From assembly GCF_000373565.1 (NCBI RefSeq), contig NZ_KB891815.1, positions 1-64,000 of the forward strand: 64,000 bases of DNA. Direction: 5' to 3'. The notes beneath the pieces are model-generated. The model saw nothing but the letters and a program-made list of their open reading frames with translations. It did no database searches and had not been told where the DNA came from. This DNA comes from Streptomyces sp. HmicA12. Its GTDB lineage: Bacteria > Actinomycetota > Actinomycetes > Streptomycetales > Streptomycetaceae. The position numbers and the translations under genes were made by a program. Shown piece by piece: positions 24,563 to 33,267 of this stretch (within the stretch, counting starts at the first letter, position 1; the number at the start of each line of letters is the position of its first letter).

Positions 24563-25425
24563 GTCTCACCGCCAAGAACCTCACGGGCAGCGGCCCGGAC
24601 CTCAAGCGCTGGCTGCCGCACACCGTCGCGCTCGTCTCCCTGCTGGTGCTGCTCTACCCGCTGGCCTGGCTGCTCGCCACGTCCCTGAAACCGGCCGACG
24701 AGGTCGTCACCAGCCTCGACCTGTGGCCCAGCCACCTGGAGTGGTCCAACTACACCACCGCCCTGGACGGCGTCTCCGGCGTCAGCGTGACCCGGCTGCT
24801 CGGCAACTCGCTGATGATCGCGGTCGGCGCGGTGATCGGGAACGTCCTGTCCTGCTCGCTGGCCGCCTACGCCTTCGCGCGGCTGCGGTTCCGGATGCGC
24901 GGCCCCATGTTCGGCTTCATGGTGGCGACGCTGATGCTGCCCCACCATGTCGTCCTGATTCCGCAGTACATCATCTTCAACCGCCTCGGCCTGGTGGACA
25001 CCTACTGGCCGCTGATCCTGCCCAAGTTCCTCGCCACCGAGGCGTTCTTCGTCTTCCTCATCGTCCAGTTCATGCGCGGGCTGCCGCGCGAGCTGGAGGA
25101 GTCGGCGCGCATCGACGGCTGCGGAGCGTTCCGTACGTACTGGGCCATCACCCTGCCGCTGAGCCGTCCGGCACTGATCACCACGGCGATCTTCGCCTTC
25201 ATCTGGACGTGGAACGACTTCTTCACGCAGATGATCTATCTGTTCGCGCCGGAGAAGTTCACCATCACCCTGGCGCTGCGCAGCTTCGTCGACCAGTCCA
25301 GCACCTCCGCGTACGGGCCCATGTTCGCCATGTCGGTGATCTCGGTCCTGCCCATCGTGCTCTTCTTCTTCGTCTTCCAGCGCTACCTGGTGCAGGGCAT
25401 GGCGACCTCCGGACTGAAGGGCTGA
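24559..25425 (+). CDS. Sugar ABC transporter permease (MalG/UgpE type), left copy
   Basis: A 288-residue membrane protein. Helix 1 is VALVSLLVLLYPLAWLLATS, and the EAA-type loop LEESARIDGCGAFRTYWAIT stands at about residues 179-198. The closing VFQRYLVQGMATSGLKG is the canonical end of MalG-like permeases. It forms the second half of the channel with the preceding gene and overlaps it by ATGA. The YesL-like gene starts 4 bp later. Confidence 0.94.
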   Translation: MSLTAKNLTGSGPDLKRWLPHTVALVSLLVLLYPLAWLLATSLKPADEVVTSLDLWPSHLEWSNYTTALDGVSGVSVTRLLGNSLMIAVGAVIGNVLSCSLAAYAFARLRFRMRGPMFGFMVATLMLPHHVVLIPQYIIFNRLGLVDTYWPLILPKFLATEAFFVFLIVQFMRGLPRELEESARIDGCGAFRTYWAITLPLSRPALITTAIFAFIWTWNDFFTQMIYLFAPEKFTITLALRSFVDQSSTSAYGPMFAMSVISVLPIVLFFFVFQRYLVQGMATSGLKG

Positions 25426-25429
25426 CCCC

Positions 25430-26074
25430 ATGGCCACCGATCACATGACCGCCGCGCACCGGGTCAAGACGCCCGCCGCGGAGAGCCGCCGACGCCGTGA
25501 ACCCGGCGAGGTCTTCGGCTCCGGGTTCACGATGTTCGCCGACATGCTCCTCGTGGGGCTGCTCACCAGCCTCGCCTGCCTGCCCGTCGTGACCGCGCCG
25601 GCCGCGTTCGCCGCCGCGTCGGGAACCCTGCGACAGGCCGCGGAGACCGGCACCCAGGCCGACGTGGGCGGGTTCGTCCGCCGCCTGCGCGCCCGCACCA
25701 CCGCACGTTCCGTCGCCGCCGGGCTGCTGCTGCCGCTCGTCGCGGTGGCGGTGCTCGTCGACACCGCCCTGCTGCGCAGCGATCTGCCCGGCGCCGGGCT
25801 CGTGGCGCCCGCGCTCGTCCTGCTGACCGTCGGCGGCGCGGTCGTGGCGCTGCGCTGCACGGCCCTGCCGGGAGCCGACCAACTGTCTCTGCGCGCGGGC
25901 CTGTTGCGGACCTCGGCCGATCCGCGAGGGAGCGTCCTGCTGCTCGCCGCGGTGGTCCTCGCCGGACTGCTCATGTGGTCCACGCCGCTGCTGCTGCCGC
26001 TGCTCCCGGGACCGCTGGCCTTCGCCGCCACCGTCGTCGACCTGCGCACGGCCGGGCCCGACGCGCGCACCTGA
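25430..26074 (+). CDS. YesL-like (DUF624) membrane protein, left copy
   Basis: A 214-residue protein with four or five hydrophobic helices (MLLVGLLTSLACLPVVTAPA, VAAGLLLPLVAVAVLVDTAL, LLLAAVVLAGLLMWSTPLLL, LLPGPLAFAATVV). The order, length and the segment FTMFADMLLVGLLTSL fit the DUF624/YesL family, which accompanies sugar ABC transporters and polysaccharide-degrading genes. Its molecular role is unknown; a link to transporter assembly or regulation has been suggested by context only. Confidence 0.78.
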   Translation: MATDHMTAAHRVKTPAAESRRRREPGEVFGSGFTMFADMLLVGLLTSLACLPVVTAPAAFAAASGTLRQAAETGTQADVGGFVRRLRARTTARSVAAGLLLPLVAVAVLVDTALLRSDLPGAGLVAPALVLLTVGGAVVALRCTALPGADQLSLRAGLLRTSADPRGSVLLLAAVVLAGLLMWSTPLLLPLLPGPLAFAATVVDLRTAGPDART

Positions 26075-26111
26075 ACCACCGCACCCTGCACGAGATCACC
26101 GGAGTTCCACG

Positions 26112-27914
26112 ATGCACCCCACCCATCTCGACGCCGCGGGCCATCCGCGCCCGCAGCTCGTCCGCGACCCGAACTGGCGCGACCTGAGCGGACCGTGGCG
26201 GTTCGCCCACGACGACGCGGACCTCGGCCGCCGGGCCCGCTGGCCGGACCCCGACGTCACCGCACCCTTCACCGCCACCATCACCGTGCCCTACCCGCCC
26301 GAGTCCCCGGCCTCCGGCATCCACGACACCGGCTTCCACCCGGTGGTCTGGTACCGCCGCAGCGTGGACCTGACCAGGCCCGCGGCAGGCCGCCGGCTGC
26401 TGCTGCACTTCGGTGCCGTGGACCACCGGGCCGAAGTGTGGCTCGACGGCCGGCCGGTCGGCCGGCACGAGGGCGGCCACACCGGATTCACCTGCGACCT
26501 CACCGACGCCGTCGACCGCGACGGCCCCCACGTGATCGTGGTGCGCGCCGAGGACCAGCCCCAGGACACGACCCAGCCGCGAGGCAAGCAGGACTGGCGG
26601 CGCGACCCGCACGTCATCTGGTACCACCGCACCACCGGCATCTGGCAGCCCGTGTGGCTCGAGGAGGTCCCCGACGAACACCTCGTGAGCCTGCACTGGA
26701 CGCCGGACGTCACCCGGGCGCGCGTGCACTGCCAGGTGAGGCTCAGCCAGTGGCCGCGCGGGGAAAGGCAGTTGACGGTACGGCTCGCGCACGGGGAGCG
26801 GGTCCTGGCCGAACAGCGGATCCGCACCGACCAGCAGGAGACCGCGTTCGACATCACGGTCCCCGCCCTGCGCCACGGGCAGGATCTCGACGACCTGCTC
26901 TGGACGCCCGAGCATCCGCACCTGGTCGACGCGACCGTGACGCTCACGGACACCGACGACGCACCCCTCGACCGGGTCGCGTCCTATCTCGGGCTGCGCG
27001 ACATCGACTGGAACGACGGCCTCTTCCTCCTCAACCACAAGCCGTACTTCCTGCGCTTCGCCCTGCAACAGGCCTACTGGCCCGACACCCACCTGGCTGC
27101 CCCGGGCGAGGCTCTGCGCCGCGACGCCGAACTCGCCAAGGAGATCGGCCTCAACGGGCTGCGGATCCACCAGAAGATCGAGGATCCGCGCTTCCTGTAC
27201 TGGGCGGACCGGCTCGGGCTGCTGCTGTGGGAGGAGATGCCGTCCGCGTACGCCTTCGGGACGGCGACCGTCGAGCGTGTCACCCACGAGTGGACCGAGG
27301 CCGTCACACGCGACCTGAGCCACCCCTCGATCATGGCCTGGGTCCCGGTCAACGAGTCCTGGTCCGTGCCGAACCCCGCCCACGTCCCGGCCCAGCGCCA
27401 CTTCATGGACGCGCTCTACCACCTGACCAAGGCCCTCGACCCCTCGCGGCCCGCGGTCTCGAACGACGGCTGGGAGATCTCCCGGGCCGACGTGTGGGGC
27501 GTGCACGACTACACGCAGGACGCCGCCACCCTGCGCCGCCGCTACGGGCACGACGCGCTGCGCCGAGGCGAACTGCGCGAACAGTGGCCCGGCGCCAAGC
27601 GACTCCTCCTCGACGGCGTCGAACACGACCAACAGCCCGTAGTCCTCAGCGAGTTCGGCGGCGCGACCTTCGAGCCGGCGGCGGGGGAGGAGTGGTTCGG
27701 CTACGACACCGTGGCCACCGGCAAGGACTTCGCCGAGCGGCTCTCCTCGCTCGTCGAGGCCGCCGTCGACTCCGGCCTCGCGGGCTTCTGCTACACGCAG
27801 TTCACCGACACGCTCCAGGAGACCAACGGCCTGCTCACCGCTGACCGGGAGCCCAAGATCCCCGTCGCCGAGCTGCGCGCCGTCCTCACCCGAACCCGTA
27901 CGGCGTCCGGCTGA
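26112..27914 (+). CDS. Glycoside hydrolase family 2 protein, left copy
   Basis: A 600-residue GH2 enzyme. An N-terminal sugar-binding jelly roll comes first (about 20-185; RRLLLHFGAVDHRAEVWLDG, RHEGGHTGFTCDLTDA), then an immunoglobulin-like domain (about 190-295) and a TIM barrel (about 300-590). The acid/base Glu is E415 in VPVNES and the nucleophile Glu is E514 in VVLSEFGG, both intact. No signal peptide is visible, so it acts in the cytoplasm on imported oligosaccharide. GH2 covers beta-galactosidase, -glucuronidase and -mannosidase; it is shorter than LacZ and I cannot assign which. The ATG follows a 37-bp gap after the YesL-like gene. Confidence 0.92.
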   Translation: MHPTHLDAAGHPRPQLVRDPNWRDLSGPWRFAHDDADLGRRARWPDPDVTAPFTATITVPYPPESPASGIHDTGFHPVVWYRRSVDLTRPAAGRRLLLHFGAVDHRAEVWLDGRPVGRHEGGHTGFTCDLTDAVDRDGPHVIVVRAEDQPQDTTQPRGKQDWRRDPHVIWYHRTTGIWQPVWLEEVPDEHLVSLHWTPDVTRARVHCQVRLSQWPRGERQLTVRLAHGERVLAEQRIRTDQQETAFDITVPALRHGQDLDDLLWTPEHPHLVDATVTLTDTDDAPLDRVASYLGLRDIDWNDGLFLLNHKPYFLRFALQQAYWPDTHLAAPGEALRRDAELAKEIGLNGLRIHQKIEDPRFLYWADRLGLLLWEEMPSAYAFGTATVERVTHEWTEAVTRDLSHPSIMAWVPVNESWSVPNPAHVPAQRHFMDALYHLTKALDPSRPAVSNDGWEISRADVWGVHDYTQDAATLRRRYGHDALRRGELREQWPGAKRLLLDGVEHDQQPVVLSEFGGATFEPAAGEEWFGYDTVATGKDFAERLSSLVEAAVDSGLAGFCYTQFTDTLQETNGLLTADREPKIPVAELRAVLTRTRTASG

Positions 27915-27942
27915 CCAGGCGTCCTGTGCCCTCGCATCAATT

Positions 27943-27990
27943 CCGCCCCATGCGTTGACGTACGTCCCACGGACGCCGACTATGGGGCGG
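27943..27990. terminator. Inverted repeat after the GH2 gene, left copy
   Basis: CCGCCCCAT and ATGGGGCGG form a perfect 9-bp stem with a 30-nt loop just before the putative LacI operator of the next gene. It may end the GH2 transcript, or the arms may be a control site. There is no T-tract. Confidence 0.45.
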
Positions 27991-28000
27991 CCCCCCTGCT

Positions 28001-28012
28001 GACAACGTTGTC
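28001..28012. promoter_or_regulatory. Candidate LacI operator O2 before the secreted protein gene, left copy
   Basis: GACAACGTTGTC is a perfect 12-bp palindrome with the same CAACGTTG core as O1, 19 bp before the chosen GTG start. It probably overlaps the promoter or transcript start, so a bound repressor would block the secreted protein together with the uptake operon. Confidence 0.7.
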
Positions 28013-28031
28013 TCGCGTGAGAGGACCACCC

Positions 28032-31000
28032 GTGCCGCCCCTGAACGACCCGGTCGACCTGATCAACCGCAGGCGCCTGCTCCAACTCCTCGGCCTCACC
28101 GGTGCGGCAACCGTGCTGCCGGGCACACTCGGCGCGGCCGGGGCCCACGCGGCGGACGGCACCGCCACCGCATCCGCCGGAACCGGCACCCCGCCGGACG
28201 ACGTCGCCGCCGTCTACCACCGCGTCCTGCTCCAGCACACCCGCTGGTCGGAGACGCAGTGGGACGAGGCCAAGGGGTACTACACGGCGAAGGACTTCGG
28301 CTTCGCCGTGGTGCTCGGCAACGCCCTCCTGCTCACCCACGGCACGTACGACGCGGACCTCGCCGGTGTCGCGCGCGACGAACTCGCCCGGCGCACGGTG
28401 GCCACCCTGCGCCACTTCGCCGCCTCGAACCGGCTCACCGGCGGCACCGAGTGGGGCCGCACCCTTTTCTTCGACACGACCTTCCAGCTGTACTTCGTCC
28501 TCGCCGCCCGGCTGCTCTGGGACGACCTCGACGCCGAGACCCGGGCGAACGTCGACAAGATCACCCGCGAGCAGGCCGCGTACACCACGGCCTTGGGCAC
28601 GGGCGACGACCCCGCCTCCGGTTCCTGGACGCCGCACGGCCTGGCCGGCGGCCACGAGGGGGACACCAAGCTGGAGGAGATGGGCGTCTACGCGCAGTCG
28701 CTCGCCCCCGCCCTGGCCTGGGCGTCCGACGACGCGCGCGCCGCCGACTGGCGCGACGCGTACGGACTGTGGTCGCGCAACGAGACGGGCCTGCCGCCCG
28801 CAGACCTCGCCAACCCGGCCCTGGTCGACGGCGTGCCGGTCGCGCGCAACACCGCCCGCAATCTCTACGACACGTTCATCGTGGAGAACCACGGCTCGTT
28901 CGGCCCGCACTACCAGGAAGAGCTGTTCCGCACGTCGGGGCGGAACGCCGCCCACTTCCTGACCGCGGGCCGGCCGCTGCCCGAGGTCCTCACACACCAG
29001 CCGAACGGCACGGCGCTGTGGCGGACCCTGCTCGGCGTGATGAGCGACGCGGGCGAGCCGCTGATGCCGATGGTCAATGACCGCGAGCACCTCTACGGCC
29101 GGGACGTGATCCCCCTGGCGTTCCTGTCGCAGGTGCTGGGCGACCGGGCCGCGGCGCGCGCCGAACAGGAGCTGGCGCAGCGGCTGGAGGCGTACCAGAA
29201 GTATCCGCCGGAGTACCGGCTGGCGAAGTTCTCCGGGGAGCCGAAGTACGAGCCCGAGGCCCGGGCCGAGATCGCCATCAGCTATCTCCTGCACGTGTGG
29301 GCGGCGGCCGAGAAGCGCCAGGTGACCCCGTACTCGCGCGCCGAACTGTTCGCGCACGCCTCGGGGGTGACCGACTTCGGCACCGGACCCGGACTCGTCT
29401 CCCACCAGTCGCCCGCGGCCTGGGCGGGAGCCGTCTCCAAGCCCGGATTCGTGAAGTTCACCTGGCAGCCGGCGCACGACGACTGGCTGTTCCGGCTCAG
29501 CGGCGCCACCCCCATGTTCCTGCCCGCGACGAGCGGCAAGGTCGCCGGGCGCACGGTGCGTGTGTACGAGAAGGTCCGTGACGGCTTCGACGGCAGCGCG
29601 ACCCTGCTGCGACTGGACGGCGGACACGCCGGATTCACCACTCTGCCCACCGGCTCCGTCGTCTACGCGAGCAGCGGGACGGCCGCGGGCGAGGGCCACC
29701 TGGAGATCCACAACCTCACGATGCCCGGAATCGAGGGGCTCGACGGCAACCGCACGTACCGCTTCGAGGAGGGACAGGTGTCGGTCCGCGCGGCCGACGC
29801 GTCCCCCGCGGCGAGCGCCGACGCGGGCGGGCGCGTGGACCGGCTGACGTTCCCGCGCGCGACGGTCCGCCACCTCCGCATGCTGGGCGTGCGCCCCGAC
29901 CCGTCGTACGGCTACTCCCTGTACGCCCTTGAGGCGCGAGCCGACGCCGAGGGTCCCGACCTGGCGCGCGGCAAGGCGGCGACGGCGTCCTCCGCCGACA
30001 CGGGCAAGGCGGCTGGGCTCGCGGTGGACGGCGAAGCCGCGACCCGCTGGGCCGTCTCCAAGGCCGATCGTCCGCGCGCCGACAGCTGGCTGGCCGTCGA
30101 CCTCGGCATGGCCCAGGAGGTCGCCGAGGTCACCCTCAGCTGGGAGGCCGCGGCGGGCCGTGCGTACCGCGTCCAGGGCTCGGCGGACGGCACCGACTGG
30201 CAGGACCTGGTGGCCTGGCCGGTGCCCGAGGCGAGCAGCCGGGGCGGCTGGCTGGACGTCGACGGCCGGGCCGGACTCGTCGTGCGCGGCACGGATCATC
30301 CCCTGTCCGTCTACGGCGACACGATCGTGCTGTCCGACGGAGCAGCGGCGCCGCTCGTGGTCGAGGGCTTCGCCCAGGCGTCCGCGACGAAGCTGCGGGA
30401 CCTCGCCCGCGAGAGCGGCCCGACCGCGGAGCACACCGCCGTGCGGGCGGCGCTGACCGACGGACACCTGAGCCTGTTCAACCTCTCCGGCGACCCCGTC
30501 GCGACGCCGGTCGCCGTCCCCCAGTCCCGTACGCGCGTCGTGGTCTTCGAGGGCACCCAGACCGTGACCGGGGACGGCACGACGTTCGAGGCCCGGCTCG
30601 ACGCGGCCGCCGCGCGCCTGCTGCCGACCCGCTTCACGCTCACCCCGGCGAAGGGCGACTCCCTGCCGACGGGCCTGCGCGTACAGGTGGACAACGGCGC
30701 GCGGCTGCGCCTGTCCGGCGCGGACGCCCGGATACGGGTCGAGGGACAGGGGCGCACCGCCTCCGTCACCGTCCACGCCCGTCGGGAGACCGTGGTCGAC
30801 CTGCGCGGTGCCGCCGCCTTCCCGCACCCGGACCTGGCTCTGGGGCGCGAGGTCTTCCCCAACAGCCCGCTGCCCGAGGAGATGTCGGACCCGAGCGCGG
30901 CGGTGGACGGCGACACCGCCACGTCGTGGCGGCCCGGCCGCGACGGCCGTCTGGTCGTGGACCTCGGCGCCGTCCAGCGGATCAGCGCCGTGGAGGCGCA

Positions 31001-31196
31001 GTGGACGACCGGCGCGGCGCCCACCGGGCGCGTGCAGTTCAGCGACGACGGCATCGACTACCGCGACGCGGGACGGACCAGCGGCCGCGGGTCCACTCGG
31101 CAGCTGTCCGCCGATGGTTCGGCCCGGTATGTCGCGTTCCAGGTGGAGGGTGAGCCGTCCGCGCGCACCCGGCTGGTCCGGCTCTCCGTGCGGTGA
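28032..31196 (+). CDS. Secreted putative polysaccharide-degrading protein with discoidin-like domains, left copy
   Basis: A 1054-residue protein. The N-terminus has twin Arg in NRRRLLQLLGLTGAATVLPG and an AGAHAA cleavage-like site, fitting Tat export. Residues ~55-600 are helical then beta-rich, as in alpha/alpha-toroid lyases or heparinase-like enzymes (TEWGRTLFFDTTFQLYFVLA, FIVENHGSFGPHYQEELFRT). At ~640-770 and ~935-1054 lie two F5/8-type-C-like units (ATRWAVSKADRPRADSWLAV; DTATSWRPGRDGRLVVDLGA), which bind glycans. I chose GTG at 28032 after GAGAGGA. I cannot name the enzyme family firmly. Context suggests extracellular attack on a polymer whose fragments the operon imports. Confidence 0.75.
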   Translation: MPPLNDPVDLINRRRLLQLLGLTGAATVLPGTLGAAGAHAADGTATASAGTGTPPDDVAAVYHRVLLQHTRWSETQWDEAKGYYTAKDFGFAVVLGNALLLTHGTYDADLAGVARDELARRTVATLRHFAASNRLTGGTEWGRTLFFDTTFQLYFVLAARLLWDDLDAETRANVDKITREQAAYTTALGTGDDPASGSWTPHGLAGGHEGDTKLEEMGVYAQSLAPALAWASDDARAADWRDAYGLWSRNETGLPPADLANPALVDGVPVARNTARNLYDTFIVENHGSFGPHYQEELFRTSGRNAAHFLTAGRPLPEVLTHQPNGTALWRTLLGVMSDAGEPLMPMVNDREHLYGRDVIPLAFLSQVLGDRAAARAEQELAQRLEAYQKYPPEYRLAKFSGEPKYEPEARAEIAISYLLHVWAAAEKRQVTPYSRAELFAHASGVTDFGTGPGLVSHQSPAAWAGAVSKPGFVKFTWQPAHDDWLFRLSGATPMFLPATSGKVAGRTVRVYEKVRDGFDGSATLLRLDGGHAGFTTLPTGSVVYASSGTAAGEGHLEIHNLTMPGIEGLDGNRTYRFEEGQVSVRAADASPAASADAGGRVDRLTFPRATVRHLRMLGVRPDPSYGYSLYALEARADAEGPDLARGKAATASSADTGKAAGLAVDGEAATRWAVSKADRPRADSWLAVDLGMAQEVAEVTLSWEAAAGRAYRVQGSADGTDWQDLVAWPVPEASSRGGWLDVDGRAGLVVRGTDHPLSVYGDTIVLSDGAAAPLVVEGFAQASATKLRDLARESGPTAEHTAVRAALTDGHLSLFNLSGDPVATPVAVPQSRTRVVVFEGTQTVTGDGTTFEARLDAAAARLLPTRFTLTPAKGDSLPTGLRVQVDNGARLRLSGADARIRVEGQGRTASVTVHARRETVVDLRGAAAFPHPDLALGREVFPNSPLPEEMSDPSAAVDGDTATSWRPGRDGRLVVDLGAVQRISAVEAQWTTGAAPTGRVQFSDDGIDYRDAGRTSGRGSTRQLSADGSARYVAFQVEGEPSARTRLVRLSVR

Positions 31197-31213
31197 GCCG
31201 CTGACACCTGGCG

Positions 31214-31254
31214 GGCCGCCGCCCTCTGGCCTCCGGGCCGGGCGGCGGCCTTTT
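31214..31254 (+). terminator. Terminator of the secreted protein gene, left copy
   Basis: An 11-bp stem (GGCCGCCGCCC / GGGCGGCGGCC) with a 15-nt loop is followed by TTTT, starting 18 bp after the stop codon. It isolates the carbohydrate locus from the iron operon. Confidence 0.85.
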
Positions 31255-31401
31255 CGGTGCCTGATCCATGTCGACTCGAAGGGGGAGGTGTCACAGCAAC
31301 GCACCTACGGTGAAGGCGAGTTGATGGCGGGGCGACTTTCTGGCCGAGTTTCCTCTTGCGGGTGATGCGACCGTCCCGCGGGACCCCCTCCCGGTCGGTG
31401 C

Positions 31402-31420
31402 TTAGGTTAGGCTAACCTTT
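31402..31420. promoter_or_regulatory. Iron box (DmdR/IdeR-type operator), left copy
   Basis: TTAGGTTAGGCTAACCTTT matches the 19-bp actinobacterial iron-box palindrome with only end deviations. DtxR-family regulators such as DmdR1 bind it with Fe(II) and repress siderophore genes. It lies directly before the uptake operon. Confidence 0.9.
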
Positions 31421-31446
31421 GCCGCGTGCAAGCTGAAGAGACCAGC

Positions 31447-32283
31447 GTGGCCCCACGCCCCCAGGGTCATGAACTGTCCGCGACGGGCGTCACCGTGGCG
31501 TACGAGGGCGTCGACGTCGTCCACGACGCGGCGATGACCGTGCGGCCGGGCGAAGTGACGGTCCTGGTGGGGCCGAACGGCAGCGGCAAGTCCACGTTGC
31601 TGCGCACGCTCGCGCGGCTGCAACGGCCCAGGACGGCCACGCTCGTCCTCGACGGCGACACCGACGGCCTCACCCTCGGACCCCGCGAGTTCGCGCGCCG
31701 CGTCGCCCTGCTCACCCAAGGGCGGCCCACGCCCAGTGGCCTGACGGTGCGGGACGTCGTCGAGTTCGGCCGCTACCCGTACCGGGGGCGCTGGGGCAAG
31801 GCGGACCCGGGCGGGCGGGAGGCGGTCGACCACGCGCTCGCGCTGACCGGCGTCGCGGCGCTCGCGGACCGCGGCGCCGAGCACCTGTCCGGCGGCCAGC
31901 TCCAGCGCGTCTGGCTCGCCGGCTGCCTCGCCCAGCAGACCGGCGTGCTCCTGCTCGACGAGCCCACCACCTACCTCGATCTGCGTTACCAGGTCGAACT
32001 CCTCGACCTGATGCGGGACTTGGCGCAGGACCACGGCATCGCCGTCGGTGCCGTCCTGCACGACCTCGACCAGGCCGCGGCCGTGGCCGACCGCATCGTG
32101 CTCCTCGACTCGGGGCGCGTCGTCGCGGACGGCGCCCCCGAGGACGTACTGACCGCCGACCGGCTCTCCGCCACGTACGGCATCCGCATCGAGGTCGACA
32201 CCGACCCCCTCACCGGCCGGCTGCGCACGCGCGCCCTCGGCCGTCATCACGAACGTACCGAAAGGCTGCGCACCACCTCATGA
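31447..32283 (+). CDS. Iron-siderophore ABC transporter ATP-binding protein, left copy
   Basis: A 278-residue ABC ATPase of the FepC/FhuC type. Walker A is GPNGSGKS, the Q-loop is in LTQGRPTPSGLTVRDVVEFG, the signature LSGGQLQR and Walker B VLLLDEPTTYLD, and the switch His is in GAVLHDLDQA. The GTG at 31447 follows GAAGAG. A GTG at 31426 is only 6 bp from the iron box and would need a nearly leaderless mRNA. It overlaps the binding-protein gene (ATGA). It powers import of a ferric siderophore, with expression repressed by iron. Confidence 0.93.
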   Translation: MAPRPQGHELSATGVTVAYEGVDVVHDAAMTVRPGEVTVLVGPNGSGKSTLLRTLARLQRPRTATLVLDGDTDGLTLGPREFARRVALLTQGRPTPSGLTVRDVVEFGRYPYRGRWGKADPGGREAVDHALALTGVAALADRGAEHLSGGQLQRVWLAGCLAQQTGVLLLDEPTTYLDLRYQVELLDLMRDLAQDHGIAVGAVLHDLDQAAAVADRIVLLDSGRVVADGAPEDVLTADRLSATYGIRIEVDTDPLTGRLRTRALGRHHERTERLRTTS

Positions 32284-33263
32284 GACGCCTCCTGATCACC
32301 ACGGCGGCCGCCACCGTCGCCGCTCTCGCCCTGACCGCGTGCGGCACCACCGAGCCCGCGGCGGACGCCGACACCAAGAAGAGCACCGAGAAGATCCAGC
32401 TCACCGACGCCACCGGCGCGAAGGTGAAGCTCGACGGCCCCGCCAAGAAGGTCGTCGGCACCGAGTGGAACGTCGTCGAGAGCCTGATATCCCTCGGTGT
32501 CGCCCCGGCGGGCGTCGCCGATGTCAAGGGGTACAAGACCTGGGACGCGGCCGCCCCGCTGACGAACGACGCCAAGGACATCGGCACGCGCGGTGAGCCG
32601 AGCATGGACACCGTCGCCGCCATCAAGCCCGACCTCGTCGTCGCGACGACCGACCTCCCCGCGGCCGCCGTCAAGCAGCTGCGCAAGATCGCCCCGGTGC
32701 TCACCGTCACGTCCGCCGACGCGTCCGACCCGGTCGGCCAGATGACGGAGAACCTCGACCTGATCGCCGAGGCCACCGGCACCACCGAGAAGTCCACGCA
32801 GCTGAAGAAGGACTTCGACGCGAAGCTCGCCGAGGGGAAGAAGGCGCTCGCCGACGCCGATCTGGCCGGTGCCGACATCGCCTTCGCCGACGGGTGGGTG
32901 GCGTCCAACCAGGTCTCCGTGCGGCCGTACACCAGCGGTTCGCTGATCGGCGGCGTCAACGAGAAGCTCGGTCTGAAGAACGCCTGGACGGTCAAGGGCG
33001 ACAAGGCCTACGGCCTCGGTGCCACCGACGTCGAGGGGCTCACCAAGCTTCCCGACGACGTGCACTTCGCCTACATCGGCAACGACGACGACAAGAACGC
33101 CACCCCGTACGCCGGTGCCCTGACCAAGGACAAGGTCTGGACGTCGCTGCCGTTCGTCAAGAAGGGCCAGGTGCACCGACTGCCCGACGGCATCTGGATG
33201 TTCGGCGGCACCGAGTCGATGAGCAAGTACGTCGACTCCGTCGTCGAGGCGCTGACGAAGTAG
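32280..33263 (+). CDS. Iron-siderophore substrate-binding lipoprotein, left copy
   Basis: A 327-residue FecB/FepB-type lipoprotein with signal LLITTAAATVAALALTACG and lipobox LTAC (Cys 21). The class III binding-protein fold is recognisable in KKVVGTEWNVVESLISLGVA, SMDTVAAIKPDLVVATTDLP and a final helix ESMSKYVDSVVEALTK. Lys/Asp-rich surface sequence is typical of exported Streptomyces lipoproteins. It captures a ferric siderophore outside the membrane and hands it to the fused permease encoded 4 bp downstream. Which siderophore cannot be told; hydroxamates are common in this genus. Confidence 0.93.
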   Translation: MRRLLITTAAATVAALALTACGTTEPAADADTKKSTEKIQLTDATGAKVKLDGPAKKVVGTEWNVVESLISLGVAPAGVADVKGYKTWDAAAPLTNDAKDIGTRGEPSMDTVAAIKPDLVVATTDLPAAAVKQLRKIAPVLTVTSADASDPVGQMTENLDLIAEATGTTEKSTQLKKDFDAKLAEGKKALADADLAGADIAFADGWVASNQVSVRPYTSGSLIGGVNEKLGLKNAWTVKGDKAYGLGATDVEGLTKLPDDVHFAYIGNDDDKNATPYAGALTKDKVWTSLPFVKKGQVHRLPDGIWMFGGTESMSKYVDSVVEALTK

Positions 33264-33267
33264 CACC

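Noticed and set aside
25971..31304. A 1777-codon open frame antisense to the GH2 and secreted-protein genes (mirrored at 48357-53690)
   Set aside because: It is the antisense shadow of two well-supported genes: repetitive Gly/Arg/Val/His composition, no recognisable domain, no ribosome-binding site. Long false frames are expected in high-GC DNA.
31281..31365. Small open frame starting GTG after GGGGGAG between the secreted protein and the iron box
   Set aside because: About 25 codons with no conserved-looking features, located in a leader region. A good Shine-Dalgarno-like run alone is weak in GC-rich DNA.
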